Assembly: GCA_024281375.1 (NCBI GenBank)
Contig: JAJSAD010000028.1
Span: forward strand, 1-52,493
From: Alphaproteobacteria bacterium
GTDB lineage: Bacteria > Pseudomonadota > Alphaproteobacteria > Caedimonadales > UBA9215
Length of the DNA: 52,493 nucleotides
Direction of reading: 5' to 3'
Shown: positions 8,425 to 18,034 of the stretch, in pieces
Position numbering within the stretch: the first letter of the stretch is position 1
Layout: the number at the start of each line of letters is the position of its first letter
Made by a program: the position numbers and the translations under genes
Notes under the pieces: generated by a model
What the model saw: only the letters and a program-made list of their open reading frames with translations
Databases searched by the model: none
Told to the model about the DNA's origin: nothing

Positions 8425-9590
8425 CACAAAGTTACTCCCAATTTTGGGTTAAGGGTATTAGCAATTTTTTCAAGAGCCGCTTGTATACTTTTTAAAGGCA
8501 AAATTGCCGAGCAAAAACCGGCTTGAGTCACAGCTCCCGGCATGCCCCATACAACAGATGTGGCCTTATCCTGTGCAATAATTGCCCCTCCAAGATCGAT
8601 GAAATTTTTAGCTCCCTGAGACCCATCTGTCCCAAGGCCCGTTAGCATGGTACACAACGCTTTGCCTTTATAAGCCGTTGCAACAGACCGCAAAAGAGGA
8701 TTCACAGAAGGGCGGCAAAAATTCTCCGGAGGAGCTTTTGTCAATTTAATGACTTTATCTCCCCCCCTTGAAACAACTTCCATATGATAATCCCCCGGGG
8801 CAATATAAATTTGTCCCCCTTGAACAACCTCACCATTTTCGCCTTCTTTTGCAAGTATGCCGCTTGTTCGTTCAATATGAGAGGCAAGAGACTTTGTAAA
8901 CAAAGGAGGCATATGTTGAGCCACAAAAATGGGCTGCTTAAATTTACCTTTTATGCTTTTAAGGACTTCGGCTAAAGCCTGGGGACCTCCCGTTGAACAT
9001 CCAAAAACAAGGGCTTCTGGGCGTATACGAGGGAGGGGCCGTAAATTAAATTCAGACTCTGGCGCTTCTGACGTTGAATCCGCAGCTCCCTTTGATTGAA
9101 CAGACGCTGGTGTTGGTCTCTTTGCTTCCTGTTTGCGCTCCCGTATAGACTGTGTAATATATTTTAATTTTCCGATAAGTTCACGCTTAAAAGCCCCCTC
9201 ATCATTGGCGAATGTTTGAGTTGTCGGCTTTGGAATATAATCTTTAGCCCCAAGCGTCAAGCATTTCATACTAATATCGGCATTCTTTAAAGAAAGAGTT
9301 GAGGCAACCAAAACAACAAGGTCTGGCTTTTTCTTAAGCATTAAAGGAAGAGCTGTAATACCATCCATCACAGGCATTTCAATATCAAGTATCACCGCAT
9401 CAATATCGGTTTTATCGAGTTCTTCAACGGCAAGTTTACCATTACCAACACCGGCAACAATTTCAATATCTGGATCAGACATCAAAATTTTACGCAAAAT
9501 ACCACGAACAACCAACGAGTCATCTACAAGCATAACATGGCACTTTGTAGAAACTTTAGTCTTCAAAAGAGGAGCCCTTGAAATAACCAT
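8424..9590 (-). CDS. cheB: Chemotaxis response regulator / protein-glutamate methylesterase CheB
   Basis: 388 residues. A receiver domain (about 15-135) contains 'LVDDSLVVRG' and the phosphorylated aspartate in 'VILDIEMPVMDGI'. A variable linker follows (about 150-185). The methylesterase domain has the serine in GCSTGGPQAL, the histidine in 'AQHMPPLFT' and the aspartate in LTGLGTDGSQGAK, i.e. a complete Ser-His-Asp triad. It removes receptor methyl groups when phosphorylated by CheA. The stop codon overlaps cheR, and cheY ends two bases before its start. Confidence 0.95.
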   Translation of the reverse strand: MVISRAPLLKTKVSTKCHVMLVDDSLVVRGILRKILMSDPDIEIVAGVGNGKLAVEELDKTDIDAVILDIEMPVMDGITALPLMLKKKPDLVVLVASTLSLKNADISMKCLTLGAKDYIPKPTTQTFANDEGAFKRELIGKLKYITQSIRERKQEAKRPTPASVQSKGAADSTSEAPESEFNLRPLPRIRPEALVFGCSTGGPQALAEVLKSIKGKFKQPIFVAQHMPPLFTKSLASHIERTSGILAKEGENGEVVQGGQIYIAPGDYHMEVVSRGGDKVIKLTKAPPENFCRPSVNPLLRSVATAYKGKALCTMLTGLGTDGSQGAKNFIDLGGAIIAQDKATSVVWGMPGAVTQAGFCSAILPLKSIQAALEKIANTLNPKLGVTL

Positions 9591-9592
9591 TT

Positions 9593-9961
9593 TTATAATA
9601 TCCCAACGATTTCAAGTTTCTCCTTAATGATTTCTTCGTTAAAAGGCTTCATAATATATTCGTTAGCCCCTTCGCTCATAGCCGTTTGAATGGACTCAAA
9701 TTCATTTTCTGTTGTGCAAAGAATGACCTTTGGCGCGTCCCCTCCAGGAGCTTTACGCAGTTCGCGCAAGAAATCAATACCAGACATCACGGGCATGTTC
9801 CAATCCAGCATAATAAATGCAGGCATTTCTGCAAGACAAGACTCAAGGGCTACCTGACCATTTTCTGCTTCACGAACTTCAAAGTCCATTTTTTGAAGCA
9901 TCCGCCCGATAACCTTTCGAATAGTTGTGGAGTCATCCACTACAAGACAATTTGCGGCCAT
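9593..9961 (-). CDS. cheY: Single-domain response regulator CheY
   Basis: 122 residues, a bare receiver domain. It shows the N-terminal acidic pair in 'VVDDSTTIRKV', the phospho-acceptor aspartate in 'IMLDWNMPVMSGID', Thr in 'LCTTENE' and the conserved lysine in 'YIMKPFNEE'. All catalytic residues are present. As CheA's phosphate acceptor it would carry the signal to the flagellar motor or another output; no flagellar genes are in this window. It lies inside the che operon between cheW and cheB. Confidence 0.93.
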   Translation of the reverse strand: MAANCLVVDDSTTIRKVIGRMLQKMDFEVREAENGQVALESCLAEMPAFIMLDWNMPVMSGIDFLRELRKAPGGDAPKVILCTTENEFESIQTAMSEGANEYIMKPFNEEIIKEKLEIVGIL

Positions 9962-10010
9962 TTTTTCTTCCCTCTTCCTACCTGTGCTTATTTTTTTTAT
10001 TATATACTAT

Positions 10011-10517
10011 TTATATTTTTTCTGATGTTCCGATTACTTTGTTAACATCCAGAACGATAAGAAGCTTACCCTCAAGTTTATAAATGCCAAGGGACAAGTC
10101 TTTCAACCGATCATCAAGAGTTGACGGATTTTCTTCAAAGTCTTTTTTCGCAAAAGTCATAACTTCAGAGACTGAATCCACAATAAAACTATACATTTCT
10201 TCCCCAACTTCCACAGCAATATTCATATTAGCTTTTTTCTCTCCCTCAACATGGGGGATACATAGTTTATGACGCAAATCTATGGCCGTTACAATATGAC
10301 CACGTAAATTAACAACACCCGCAATTTCTGGTGGTGTCAAAGGCACTTGGGTGATCTTTGCAGATTTAAAAATATCCTTAATAAAACTCACAGGAATGCC
10401 AAAGATTTGCCTGTCCAAATAAAAGGTAAGCAATTGATTCTGCAAACTCGCATTCACATCAATGGCAATCTCTTCTGCTGTTATAGGGTCAACATCTTGT
10501 TTTTCTAAAGCACTCAT
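10011..10517 (-). CDS. cheW: Chemotaxis coupling protein CheW
   Basis: 168 residues, one CheW (SH3-like) domain. Typical segments are 'QLLTFYLDRQIFGIPVSFIKDI', 'TPPEIAGVVNLRGHIVTAIDLR' and 'FIVDSVSEVMTF'. (The quoted segments are conserved positions of the family.) It bridges chemoreceptors and the CheA kinase. Its ATG overlaps the TGA of the preceding gene by four bases (ATGA), indicating coupled translation. A 49-base gap separates it from cheY. Confidence 0.93.
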   Translation of the reverse strand: MSALEKQDVDPITAEEIAIDVNASLQNQLLTFYLDRQIFGIPVSFIKDIFKSAKITQVPLTPPEIAGVVNLRGHIVTAIDLRHKLCIPHVEGEKKANMNIAVEVGEEMYSFIVDSVSEVMTFAKKDFEENPSTLDDRLKDLSLGIYKLEGKLLIVLDVNKVIGTSEKI

Positions 10518-11341
10518 GCTGCTAAACTCCGAGCTTGTTCGAGATAATCTCGAATCGTTGTAATAATAGAATCACGATCATTTTTCGCTAAGCACGCAAT
10601 ACAGTCATGTTCCTTGAAAAGACCTTCATCCTCAGCATTAAAATGGGACCCCACCACAAAGCAGGGAACGCCTGGGAAAGCCACCTTATGGGCTGCAAAG
10701 AATTCTGCTGGGTCTTCTCCAAGGGAATCTTTATCTAAAATGAACGCATCCATATCGGTGGGATGTTCTTCCAGATAAGAAAGAGCAGCTCCTCCCTCTT
10801 CAAAAGCGAGACTTCTGATATTTTGGAGCTCAAGAAGGGGCGTAATCAAATTACGATATAGCGTACAATGATCAATGAAACAAATAGTCATGTCATGGTT
10901 TAAGTTTTGGGAGACATCCACAGTACTACTCTCATCATCCAACATAGACCGCCAATTGGGACAAACTTGTTGAATAAAGTAGTCAATATCACGAAGGTCT
11001 GTTGTGTGTTCGGCAATCACAAGGCTTCCATAACTCCCCCCCTGGCTGGTATTCATTTTAATATCTAGATTATCCTCAACAATATCAACAATCTCATCAA
11101 CAACAAGACCAATATATTCACTCCCATGCTGGAAAACCAAAACAGACTTTTGGATTCCTGGCTCATAATCCAAAAATCCTTGGATCGATGTTAGAGGCAT
11201 CAAGCGATCACGATATTGCAAAACATGCATACCATTAGACACTTCAATATCATTTGTTTCAACTTCTTCCAAACGCACAATCAGCGCCAGAGGAATAGCT
11301 TTTGGTGCCCCCTCACCTGCCTTAAAGACCAAGAAACGCAT
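10514..11341 (-). CDS. Detached CheA C-terminus: CheW-like plus degenerate receiver domain
   Basis: 275 residues. Residues 1-140 are a CheW-like domain ('GAPKAIPLALIVRLEEVE', 'YRDRLMPL', 'LVVDEIVDIVED'). About 155-270 is a receiver-like fold with 'CFIDHCTLYRNLI' and 'AFILDKDSLGED'. The usual acidic pair is not intact (IDHC), though an Asp occupies the phosphorylation position (ILDKD). This arrangement is the known C-terminus of long alphaproteobacterial CheA proteins. The frame is the same as cheA: one TAA (11357-11359) and five codons separate them. The ATG at 11341 has no good Shine-Dalgarno site, so expression would need reinitiation or readthrough. It overlaps cheW by four bases. Confidence 0.8.
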   Translation of the reverse strand: MRFLVFKAGEGAPKAIPLALIVRLEEVETNDIEVSNGMHVLQYRDRLMPLTSIQGFLDYEPGIQKSVLVFQHGSEYIGLVVDEIVDIVEDNLDIKMNTSQGGSYGSLVIAEHTTDLRDIDYFIQQVCPNWRSMLDDESSTVDVSQNLNHDMTICFIDHCTLYRNLITPLLELQNIRSLAFEEGGAALSYLEEHPTDMDAFILDKDSLGEDPAEFFAAHKVAFPGVPCFVVGSHFNAEDEGLFKEHDCIACLAKNDRDSIITTIRDYLEQARSLAA

Positions 11342-11356
11342 GCTGCGTTCATCAGG

Positions 11357-13483
11357 TTAGTCCATTTTCTTTTCATTCTGCAATTCTTCACTAGAGCCAG
11401 CATGCATATCGCCCGCTTTATCTGAAATACTTTTCGGATCAAGAATCATCACGACAGACCCGTCTCCGAGAATTGTATTCCCCGCAAAAAGATTCGCAGA
11501 ACGCAGTAAGGGGGAAACGGGTTTAACCACGATTTCTTCCGTATCATAAACCTCATCTACAATAATACCAAATTGCCCAGATCCCACTTGCGCCACAATA
11601 ATAAACTGATCTTCAGCAATATTTTCAAGCGCTGTTCCATGAGCTATATGCCTTTCTTCTTCTCTTGTTTCCTCGGTCCTTTTTTCTCCTGTTTCCTTAG
11701 AGCTTTTCTCTTCTCCTATTGCCTTTGGCTTTTCCTCATCAGCACATTCATTCTCGCACTCTTTTTTAGGTCCTTTAGGAAGAGGCACAGGCTTTGCAGA
11801 ATCAGAAATTTCAAGAATATTGCTCAGAGTAACAAGGGGCAAGAGTTGATCACGGAGCCTTAAAACAGGATGGGCATTCACATACTCAACAGTGTGTTCA
11901 CTTTCCTCAGAGGCCTGCACGAGCTCTGTAATACTAACTTGGGGAATGGCAAAGCGCTGTCCTCCAGAACGAATAATAAGAGCCGAAACAATAGCGAGCG
12001 TGAGAGGAATCTTAACGGTGAAGATACTTCCCTCACCCGGTGTTGATTTTACTTCAACGGAGCCCCCTATTTTCTCGATATTTGACCGCACCACATCCAT
12101 ACCAACACCACGGCCAGAGACATTAGTCACTTTTTCTGCTGTCGAAAAACCAGCCGCAAAAATATGATTATAGATTTGCGTGTCACTAAAAGCCTCTATT
12201 TGTTCAGCTGTTGCGATATTATTCGTAATAATCTTATCGACAATACGGTCTCGATTCAGACCACGCCCATTATCATTGATTTCAATAATAACGTGCCCCC
12301 CCGCATGATAAGCTTTCAGGACAATTTTGCCCTTGCGTGGCTTCCCAGCATCAAGGCGCTCTTGAGGGATCTCTAATCCATGGTCCGCAGAATTTCGCAC
12401 CATATGCATGAGAGGATCTTTGATCACCTCAATGACTTGGCGGTCAAGTTCTGTTTCAGCACCCATCATCTCAAGTTCAATTTCTTTTTCTAGATCCTGA
12501 GACAGATCCCGCACAATACGAGGCAATTGAGACCAAGCTGTCCCAACAGGTTGCATACGTGTTTGCATCAAACCTTCTTGAAGCTCAGAAGTAATATGGT
12601 TTAAGCGCTGTAAAGGAACCTTGAACTCATCATTTTCTGAATTCCGAGCGAGCTGTAAAAGCTGGTTACGGGCCAAAACAAGTTCACTCACAGAAGTAAC
12701 CAAGTTTTCAAGGAGGGCAACATTGACACGGATATTCTGTGTTGCAATGGACCCAGCCTTATCAGATTTTGGAGGTGCCTTCCCCTGTGCTTCATTTTTC
12801 TTTGCAGCTTTCTCAGGTTTGGCAGCTTTTTCAGGTTTGGCAGCTGCTTTTTCCTTTTTTTGTTTCTTTTTTGTCACTTTCTTTGCCGCAGGAGCCTCTT
12901 CCTCTTCGGTAGGCTGGGCATCATCGGCTTTTTCTCCCTCAAAAGTAGCCCCAGGCGCAGGAATAGGTTCAAATCCAAAGGGATCTTCCTCTGGTGCCTC
13001 AGCCTTTTCCGGTGCTTCTATGTCTTTAGAATCTTCCGCAGCATCCACCTCTTTCGCCTCAACCGCCTCTTCTTCATTCGTCTCTTCAGAAACCACTTTC
13101 TCTCCCCCGTCTTCTAGAAATGCACTGAGTTGAGCAAGGAGTTCAGTATCATCTCCCTCGGGCTCACTACCTGTTTCTTCAAGGTGCCCCATAATCTCTT
13201 TAATCGTATCCACACAGTGTAAAATTGCCGTAATGGCATCTGCCGTCACGTCCAAATCTCCATCGCGGAATCTTCCCAACACATCTTCACCATGATGAGC
13301 TACCTTCTCTAAACGAGGCAACCCAATAAAACCACAAGTCCCTTTGATCGTATGAATAGTCCTAAAAATATTTCCAAGAAGCTCTGCATTGTTGTGGTCT
13401 TGCTCAAGAGCAACAAGATCAACATCAAGTTGAACAAGGTTTTCAGAGGTTTCCATTAGGAAATCTTGAATGATATCATCCAT
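11357..13483 (-). CDS. cheA: Chemotaxis histidine kinase CheA (ends early at an in-frame TAA)
   Basis: 708 residues. An HPt domain (1-105) carries the phosphorylated His44 in 'TIHTIKGTCGF'. A long Ala/Lys/Glu/Pro-rich linker (about 130-245) takes the place of a recognisable P2 domain. The dimerisation helices lie at about 250-315. The HATPase domain has 'MVRNSADHGLEIP', 'NDNGRGL' and 'SGRGVGMDVV'. A CheW domain follows, interrupted at about 560-625 by a Glu/Lys-rich insertion. The kinase core looks complete and includes a coupling domain, so this product may function alone. The second CheW-like and receiver parts continue in the same frame beyond the TAA (see 10514-11341). It is the first gene of the che operon; SD is AGG about 5 bases before the ATG. 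Confidence 0.92.
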   Translation of the reverse strand: MDDIIQDFLMETSENLVQLDVDLVALEQDHNNAELLGNIFRTIHTIKGTCGFIGLPRLEKVAHHGEDVLGRFRDGDLDVTADAITAILHCVDTIKEIMGHLEETGSEPEGDDTELLAQLSAFLEDGGEKVVSEETNEEEAVEAKEVDAAEDSKDIEAPEKAEAPEEDPFGFEPIPAPGATFEGEKADDAQPTEEEEAPAAKKVTKKKQKKEKAAAKPEKAAKPEKAAKKNEAQGKAPPKSDKAGSIATQNIRVNVALLENLVTSVSELVLARNQLLQLARNSENDEFKVPLQRLNHITSELQEGLMQTRMQPVGTAWSQLPRIVRDLSQDLEKEIELEMMGAETELDRQVIEVIKDPLMHMVRNSADHGLEIPQERLDAGKPRKGKIVLKAYHAGGHVIIEINDNGRGLNRDRIVDKIITNNIATAEQIEAFSDTQIYNHIFAAGFSTAEKVTNVSGRGVGMDVVRSNIEKIGGSVEVKSTPGEGSIFTVKIPLTLAIVSALIIRSGGQRFAIPQVSITELVQASEESEHTVEYVNAHPVLRLRDQLLPLVTLSNILEISDSAKPVPLPKGPKKECENECADEEKPKAIGEEKSSKETGEKRTEETREEERHIAHGTALENIAEDQFIIVAQVGSGQFGIIVDEVYDTEEIVVKPVSPLLRSANLFAGNTILGDGSVVMILDPKSISDKAGDMHAGSSEELQNEKKMD

Positions 13484-13589
13484 ATTATTAGCCTATAAAT
13501 CTTCTTAAGTCTCTTTGAAGCTTCTCAAGTAAATATTAACAAGTCGTTAAATTTTTCTCTTTTCTCAAAAGTCTTTAAAATAAAGGAAC

Positions 13590-13744
13590 TATACCTATTC
13601 AGTTTCGACCTGTGGGTTTTAAAACCAGACCAGAGCTCCTGGAGCGTCTACTTCATACGTGAGGACATTATGACTTTGGGATGTGTCGCCGTTTTGCCAA
13701 TAAAGAGACTTGGGGGCCACATTTTGAAAGAAGAGGGGTCTATA
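13590..13744 (+). repeat. MITE-like repeat, family 1 (TATACC), copy B
   Basis: A 155-bp copy of the element at 668-817. It has the same left end (TATACCTATTCAGTTTC), small differences inside, and a right end altered by short insertions (GGGGGCCACATTTTG, then GGGGTCTATA). It sits between cheA and the chemoreceptor gene, so it may separate the two transcripts. A short ORF that can be read out of it (from 13670) is a by-product of the repeat. Confidence 0.75.
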
Positions 13745-13752
13745 AAAAGTTC

Positions 13753-15885
13753 TTATGCCCTCTTCATAACATTATCAAGAGCCGCATTCAAAATCTCAAC
13801 ATTATTCGCCAAATCGTCTGTCATCATCAACACGTCTGAAGCAGAGGAAACATTTTCCTTCAAAGCGGTTTTAATCTCCCCTATATTATCCTTCACCTCA
13901 TTCACATTATTAGATGTGCTTTGCATATTACTGCTTATTTCTTGGGTCGCTAAGTTTTGCTCCTCTACAGAAGAGGTAATCTCATTAGAAATCTCATAAA
14001 CTTTTGCCATTGTCTCCCCAATGGTCTTAATACCAGAAACGATTTTTTCAGAGCCCTGCTGTATAGCCCCTATTTTCTCAATAATTTCTTCTGTCGCTTT
14101 TGCCGTCTGACCTGCTAGGTTTTTAACTTCACTCGCAACCACAGCAAACCCTTTTCCTGCCTCTCCAGCTCTGGCAGACTCGATAGTTGCGTTCAAGGCA
14201 AGAAGATTCGTTTGTTCAGCAATATCATTAATAAGCTCAATAACATTTCCAATACTATCAACTTCTGAAGCAAAGCTTTCAACGACCGCAACGACTTCAT
14301 TAACTTCACCTTGTGTTTGGGAAACAATCTTATTAGATTGATCTGTTTGAGCTGAAATTTGGCCAATAGAGGCAGACAATTCTTCCACAGCCGACGCAAC
14401 ACTAACGGCCCCTTCTTGAGAAACCGTCGCCGCTTGATCAACATCAGAGCTTTTTTCAACGGAATTATTTGATAAAGAAAGCACCATCTGAGAAGATTTT
14501 TTCATATCGATGGCAAGTTCTGATGTATCTTTTAGAACTGATTTAACGGTTTTCTCAAGATTATTCATGAGACCTTCAAGTTCATTAGACTTTTGTTCTG
14601 ATATAACAACGGCTGCATTAATAGCCTTTGATGAGGTTAAAAAATCTCCTTTCAAAGCATCTGTGGACATTTTTTTAGAATAATCTTCCTTGGCAACCCC
14701 ATCCATACAAGAGGACGCCCCCTTAATAAACAGATCGGTTTGCCTCATGAAATTATTTGTGCACTCTTGAACATCTTTCATTTCTCCCTGTGATTTTATA
14801 TCTTTAATTCTGTACCCTAAATTACCTGAAGCTCCTTTTATAAGAGCCGTCTTTAAAGCACTAAAGCACGTGTCTAAGGCGGAAACAAAATTCGTCCCAA
14901 AATAAAAAACACCCCCAAAAGACAATAACGTCAAAATAGATATGGCCACCAACCAATAAAGCGCTGAGTATTTTTTATGAATAACTGCGGATGTCAGGTC
15001 TTGAGCGAGTTTATCTTCGACCTTTTTTAGGTTATTTATTTTTCCAGTCATTTGCTTAAACCAATCACTTGCGGAAATTCCCTGCAAATCACCTGATTCA
15101 ACACTTGACCTTGCAATGTCACGCATACGGGCAACGTCTCTTACGGCCTCATTATTAAGAGCTGATTTAAAAAATTCTTTATGCTCTGGTAACGCTGTTT
15201 CATTAAAAATTGAAAAATACGTTTTTTGTATTGTGATTAATTTATTAAATCTTTTGATCTCTTGAAAACTAAAGCGCGTACTAAAACCGCCTGCACCAAT
15301 AGCCCGTTCAATACCAGCCCTTTCCTTTCCCATTAAAAAATTCACATAAGAGGATAATTGAAGGAGAATGGAGGCATCATGACTATTTTCTCGAGTAGAG
15401 CTCACTGCTCGCAAAAGATTCGTATTGATGTCTGTATAAAACCCAATAGCTTTTGGCGGTTTAATGGATAAAGAATCAACAGCTTTGCGATTTTGCGCCA
15501 ATTGAGTAAGACCCTTTAAAACATTTTTTAAACTTCTGTTAAAATCTGATGTTTCCCCTCCGGCCCGTACTGTTTTCGCATAAGCAACAAAATCCATCTT
15601 TTTTTCATCGGTAATCACCCGTTGTTTGGGGAGGTCGAGGGTAAACTTTTGGCCTCTACTTTTTATAAAGCCTGCGGTCATACCACGTTCTTTTTGCATT
15701 TCATGAAGAAGATTGGAAGCCTTAACAGAAAATTCGACGAGGTTTGATAATTCTTTATTTTCAGAAAAATCCGACCAGGTATTAAGGATCACACTAATTG
15801 AAAAAATAAGCATAACGGCACTCATAAAACCAAGCAAAGAAGTAATTTGCTCTCGTATACTGAAACTTAAAAAATACCTAATCAT
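13753..15885 (-). CDS. Methyl-accepting chemotaxis protein with NIT-type sensor domain
   Basis: 710 residues. TM1 is at about 13-33. The periplasmic region (35-310) contains '[15 protein letters not shown]' near residue 60 and '[15 protein letters not shown]' near 190, hallmarks of the NIT (nitrate/nitrite-sensing) all-helical domain. TM2 is at about 313-335, followed by a HAMP-like linker. The cytoplasmic signalling hairpin has the conserved tip '[19 protein letters not shown]'. It feeds the CheA/CheW complex encoded next door. Ligand identity is not determined by the motif alone. It ends eight bases after repeat copy B and probably has its own promoter in the AT-rich stretch 15886-15957. 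Confidence 0.9.
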   Translation of the reverse strand: MIRYFLSFSIREQITSLLGFMSAVMLIFSISVILNTWSDFSENKELSNLVEFSVKASNLLHEMQKERGMTAGFIKSRGQKFTLDLPKQRVITDEKKMDFVAYAKTVRAGGETSDFNRSLKNVLKGLTQLAQNRKAVDSLSIKPPKAIGFYTDINTNLLRAVSSTRENSHDASILLQLSSYVNFLMGKERAGIERAIGAGGFSTRFSFQEIKRFNKLITIQKTYFSIFNETALPEHKEFFKSALNNEAVRDVARMRDIARSSVESGDLQGISASDWFKQMTGKINNLKKVEDKLAQDLTSAVIHKKYSALYWLVAISILTLLSFGGVFYFGTNFVSALDTCFSALKTALIKGASGNLGYRIKDIKSQGEMKDVQECTNNFMRQTDLFIKGASSCMDGVAKEDYSKKMSTDALKGDFLTSSKAINAAVVISEQKSNELEGLMNNLEKTVKSVLKDTSELAIDMKKSSQMVLSLSNNSVEKSSDVDQAATVSQEGAVSVASAVEELSASIGQISAQTDQSNKIVSQTQGEVNEVVAVVESFASEVDSIGNVIELINDIAEQTNLLALNATIESARAGEAGKGFAVVASEVKNLAGQTAKATEEIIEKIGAIQQGSEKIVSGIKTIGETMAKVYEISNEITSSVEEQNLATQEISSNMQSTSNNVNEVKDNIGEIKTALKENVSSASDVLMMTDDLANNVEILNAALDNVMKRA

Positions 15886-15956
15886 TTCTCTGCCTTTTTT
15901 AACCTTTATGTATTAAGTGTTATGTTAAAATATTAATAAACTATTAAGGTATAAGA

Positions 15957-15984
15957 ATAAAAAAAGAGCCCCCATAGGGACTCT
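15957..15984 (-). terminator. Rho-independent terminator of bamB
   Basis: On the minus strand AGAGTCCC-TATG-GGGGCTCT forms an eight-pair stem with one G-U pair, followed by a run of T. It lies about 30 bases behind the bamB stop codon. Confidence 0.75.
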
Positions 15985-16012
15985 ATTTAATACATTGAAA
16001 TACAGTAATTAT

Positions 16013-17329
16013 CTAGCGATAGACAATCAGCTCCCCACGATCCGTGAGGAAAACAAGGTTCCCCTCAATGGCAATAGGGGATAAAAGAGTGCGCTCCCCT
16101 AGATCAAGTTCTTGAAGAGTTTCGCCATTTTGAACAGACAGCAAAAGAGCTTTGCCATTAGACCCGGCAATAACTAAGGCTTCATTCACAAGAATAGGAC
16201 CAGCCCACAAAAGAGCCTCTTCTTTCTTTTCTTCATTTTCATAGCGAGGCAGTTGTCTAACCCAATAGACGCGACCATCAAAGCGATTCATGCAGGTCAA
16301 CTCGTTATTGCTGGTCACCATAAAGAGATAATCTCCAGACACAGCAGGGCTTCGTGTGCCGCCAACCTTATGATTCCAAATAGCTTTCCCAGAGTTCACA
16401 TCCAAACAACGCATCACCTCTCCATTTCCAATCAAATATACATGATTTCCCTTAATCACAGGACGCGCCTTAATATGAAATAAGGAAGAAATAGGGTCTA
16501 ATTTTGTAAGACTCACAAGGCTTTCACTCCATAAGGGGAGACCATTTCCAGGATGGAGGGCATGAACTTCCCCCGATGTATAAGGCACAACCAAAAGATC
16601 CGGTGTTAAGGCTGGGCTTGCTCCTCCTAATAAACCCGCGATTTCCATGATACCAGAGTGAGACCAAAGAGGCTCTCCAGTTTGATAGTTAATGGCTTCG
16701 AGTTGGTTGTTAATATTGACGGCATAAATAGAGCCATTTTTCACCGTTGGGGCGGCTCGTACGGGAGCCGACAGCTCAAAACGTTTTTGAATATCACCGG
16801 TTTTTGCATTCATCATCACAATTTCAGCCGCTGGCGTGACCACAAAAACATGGTCGTTCTCATAAGCTAATCCACCGCTAAAGGCTTGGGTTGAACGATT
16901 TTCAGGAGTGGAATCCACATTCCAAATTTCTTTACCCTCTTCAATACTGTGAGCACTCACATACCCCCTTGTATCAACGGTAAAAATCATCCCTTCTGCT
17001 GCAACAGGTCCATTTAAAAGACGCTCAGAAGAACCAGAGCCTCGCCCAATGGATTCGGACCAAGCCCGCTTGAGATCAGTGCCAACAGAAACGGCATCCA
17101 GGGAATGATCAACGGAACCGCTGGCACTTGGCCAAGCCTGATTCACCATAGCTTTTGGGAGGGTAATCGGCGCATTTTTCAAAGAAGAATCAGCTTTTAA
17201 AGGAGCATCTCCCACAAAAATAGCTTCTCGTTCCCCTAAAATCGGAGGGCCTTTTTTACTATCACAAGAGGTTAGCAACAAGCCAGACGCAAGGATGGCT
17301 GTTAGAATGAAAGGAGATGGTGTACGCAT
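16013..17329 (-). CDS. bamB: Outer-membrane assembly lipoprotein BamB (PQQ-like beta-propeller)
   Basis: 438 residues. A lipoprotein signal ends in LLLTSC with Cys22 as the acylated residue. The rest is a repeating beta-propeller with PQQ-like blades: 'GMIFTVDTRGYVSAHS', 'GSIYAVNINNQLEAIN', 'NHVYLIGNGEVMRCLD' and a final blade ending 'LTDRGELIVYR'. BamB scaffolds the BAM complex that inserts outer-membrane beta-barrels. It follows a YfgM-like gene by 12 bases, a pairing seen in many alphaproteobacteria (often with der, which is not next to it here). A clear terminator follows. Confidence 0.88.
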   Translation of the reverse strand: MRTPSPFILTAILASGLLLTSCDSKKGPPILGEREAIFVGDAPLKADSSLKNAPITLPKAMVNQAWPSASGSVDHSLDAVSVGTDLKRAWSESIGRGSGSSERLLNGPVAAEGMIFTVDTRGYVSAHSIEEGKEIWNVDSTPENRSTQAFSGGLAYENDHVFVVTPAAEIVMMNAKTGDIQKRFELSAPVRAAPTVKNGSIYAVNINNQLEAINYQTGEPLWSHSGIMEIAGLLGGASPALTPDLLVVPYTSGEVHALHPGNGLPLWSESLVSLTKLDPISSLFHIKARPVIKGNHVYLIGNGEVMRCLDVNSGKAIWNHKVGGTRSPAVSGDYLFMVTSNNELTCMNRFDGRVYWVRQLPRYENEEKKEEALLWAGPILVNEALVIAGSNGKALLLSVQNGETLQELDLGERTLLSPIAIEGNLVFLTDRGELIVYR

Positions 17330-17341
17330 TATGATTTTACC

Positions 17342-17977
17342 TTATTTAGAAGATGTTAACATTTCAAGCATAGCGCGGGCTCTTATGCGCATAGATTGAG
17401 GTGCTTGAGGGTGTTGAGCAACAGAAGAAAAAGCTTGAAGTGCCGCCTTAATATTGCGGAGCTTAAGATAAGCAAACCCTTGGAGTTCAATAGCTGCAGA
17501 CTGCACAAAAGATTCTTTGCTCACAAGGTTTTCAAGATTTTCCAAAAGGACCTTACCATTTGTGGAATCAAATTTTTTCATAACCAATTGAAGCTCAGCC
17601 AATTGACGATAAAAACCCTCAAAAGAACTATTGTCCGCCAAAGATTTCAACAGATCACTGGCTTCTTGTGCCGTACCAGCGGATCGAGCTTGCTCAAAAA
17701 TACCCATAATCTTATAGCCCGTTGATCCCTCTTGAATCAAGGAACTATAATCGGGCTTTTCCCCTTTGCTTACCTCGAGATCAAGATTCTTTTCATAAGC
17801 TAAGGTTTGTTCTAAAAGCTTTTCTTCTTGATGATTATGCCAAAAAAGGTAGCCAATAGTCGCAAGGATAATAGCAATAATAGCCCCAATAATCACATTA
17901 CCGTAGTCATTCCAAATAGCCAACAATTGGTCATGACGAACATCTTCCTTGATCTCTTTCATAAAATCGTCGGACAT
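17342..17977 (-). CDS. YfgM-like tetratricopeptide-type membrane-anchored protein
   Basis: 211 residues. The N-terminus is cytoplasmic and charged, then one transmembrane segment at about 29-47 (VIIGAIIAIILATIGYLFW), then a periplasmic helical domain of the TPR_21 type with 'SAAIELQGFAYLKLRNIKAAL' near residue 160. (That stretch is the conserved TPR helix pair.) YfgM associates with the Sec translocon and periplasmic chaperones. It is the first gene of a two-gene unit with bamB, supporting an envelope-biogenesis role. Confidence 0.8.
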   Translation of the reverse strand: MSDDFMKEIKEDVRHDQLLAIWNDYGNVIIGAIIAIILATIGYLFWHNHQEEKLLEQTLAYEKNLDLEVSKGEKPDYSSLIQEGSTGYKIMGIFEQARSAGTAQEASDLLKSLADNSSFEGFYRQLAELQLVMKKFDSTNGKVLLENLENLVSKESFVQSAAIELQGFAYLKLRNIKAALQAFSSVAQHPQAPQSMRIRARAMLEMLTSSK

Positions 17978-18034
17978 AAAAACCTCTTTCGAATTAAGTT
18001 TACAGAACCATCTGCATAAAGCTCTTTTGGCGCT

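Noticed and set aside
12621-13133. 170-residue Ser/Ala-rich ORF on the plus strand inside cheA
   Set aside because: It is the antisense reading of the Ala/Lys/Glu linker of CheA and has no signal of its own.
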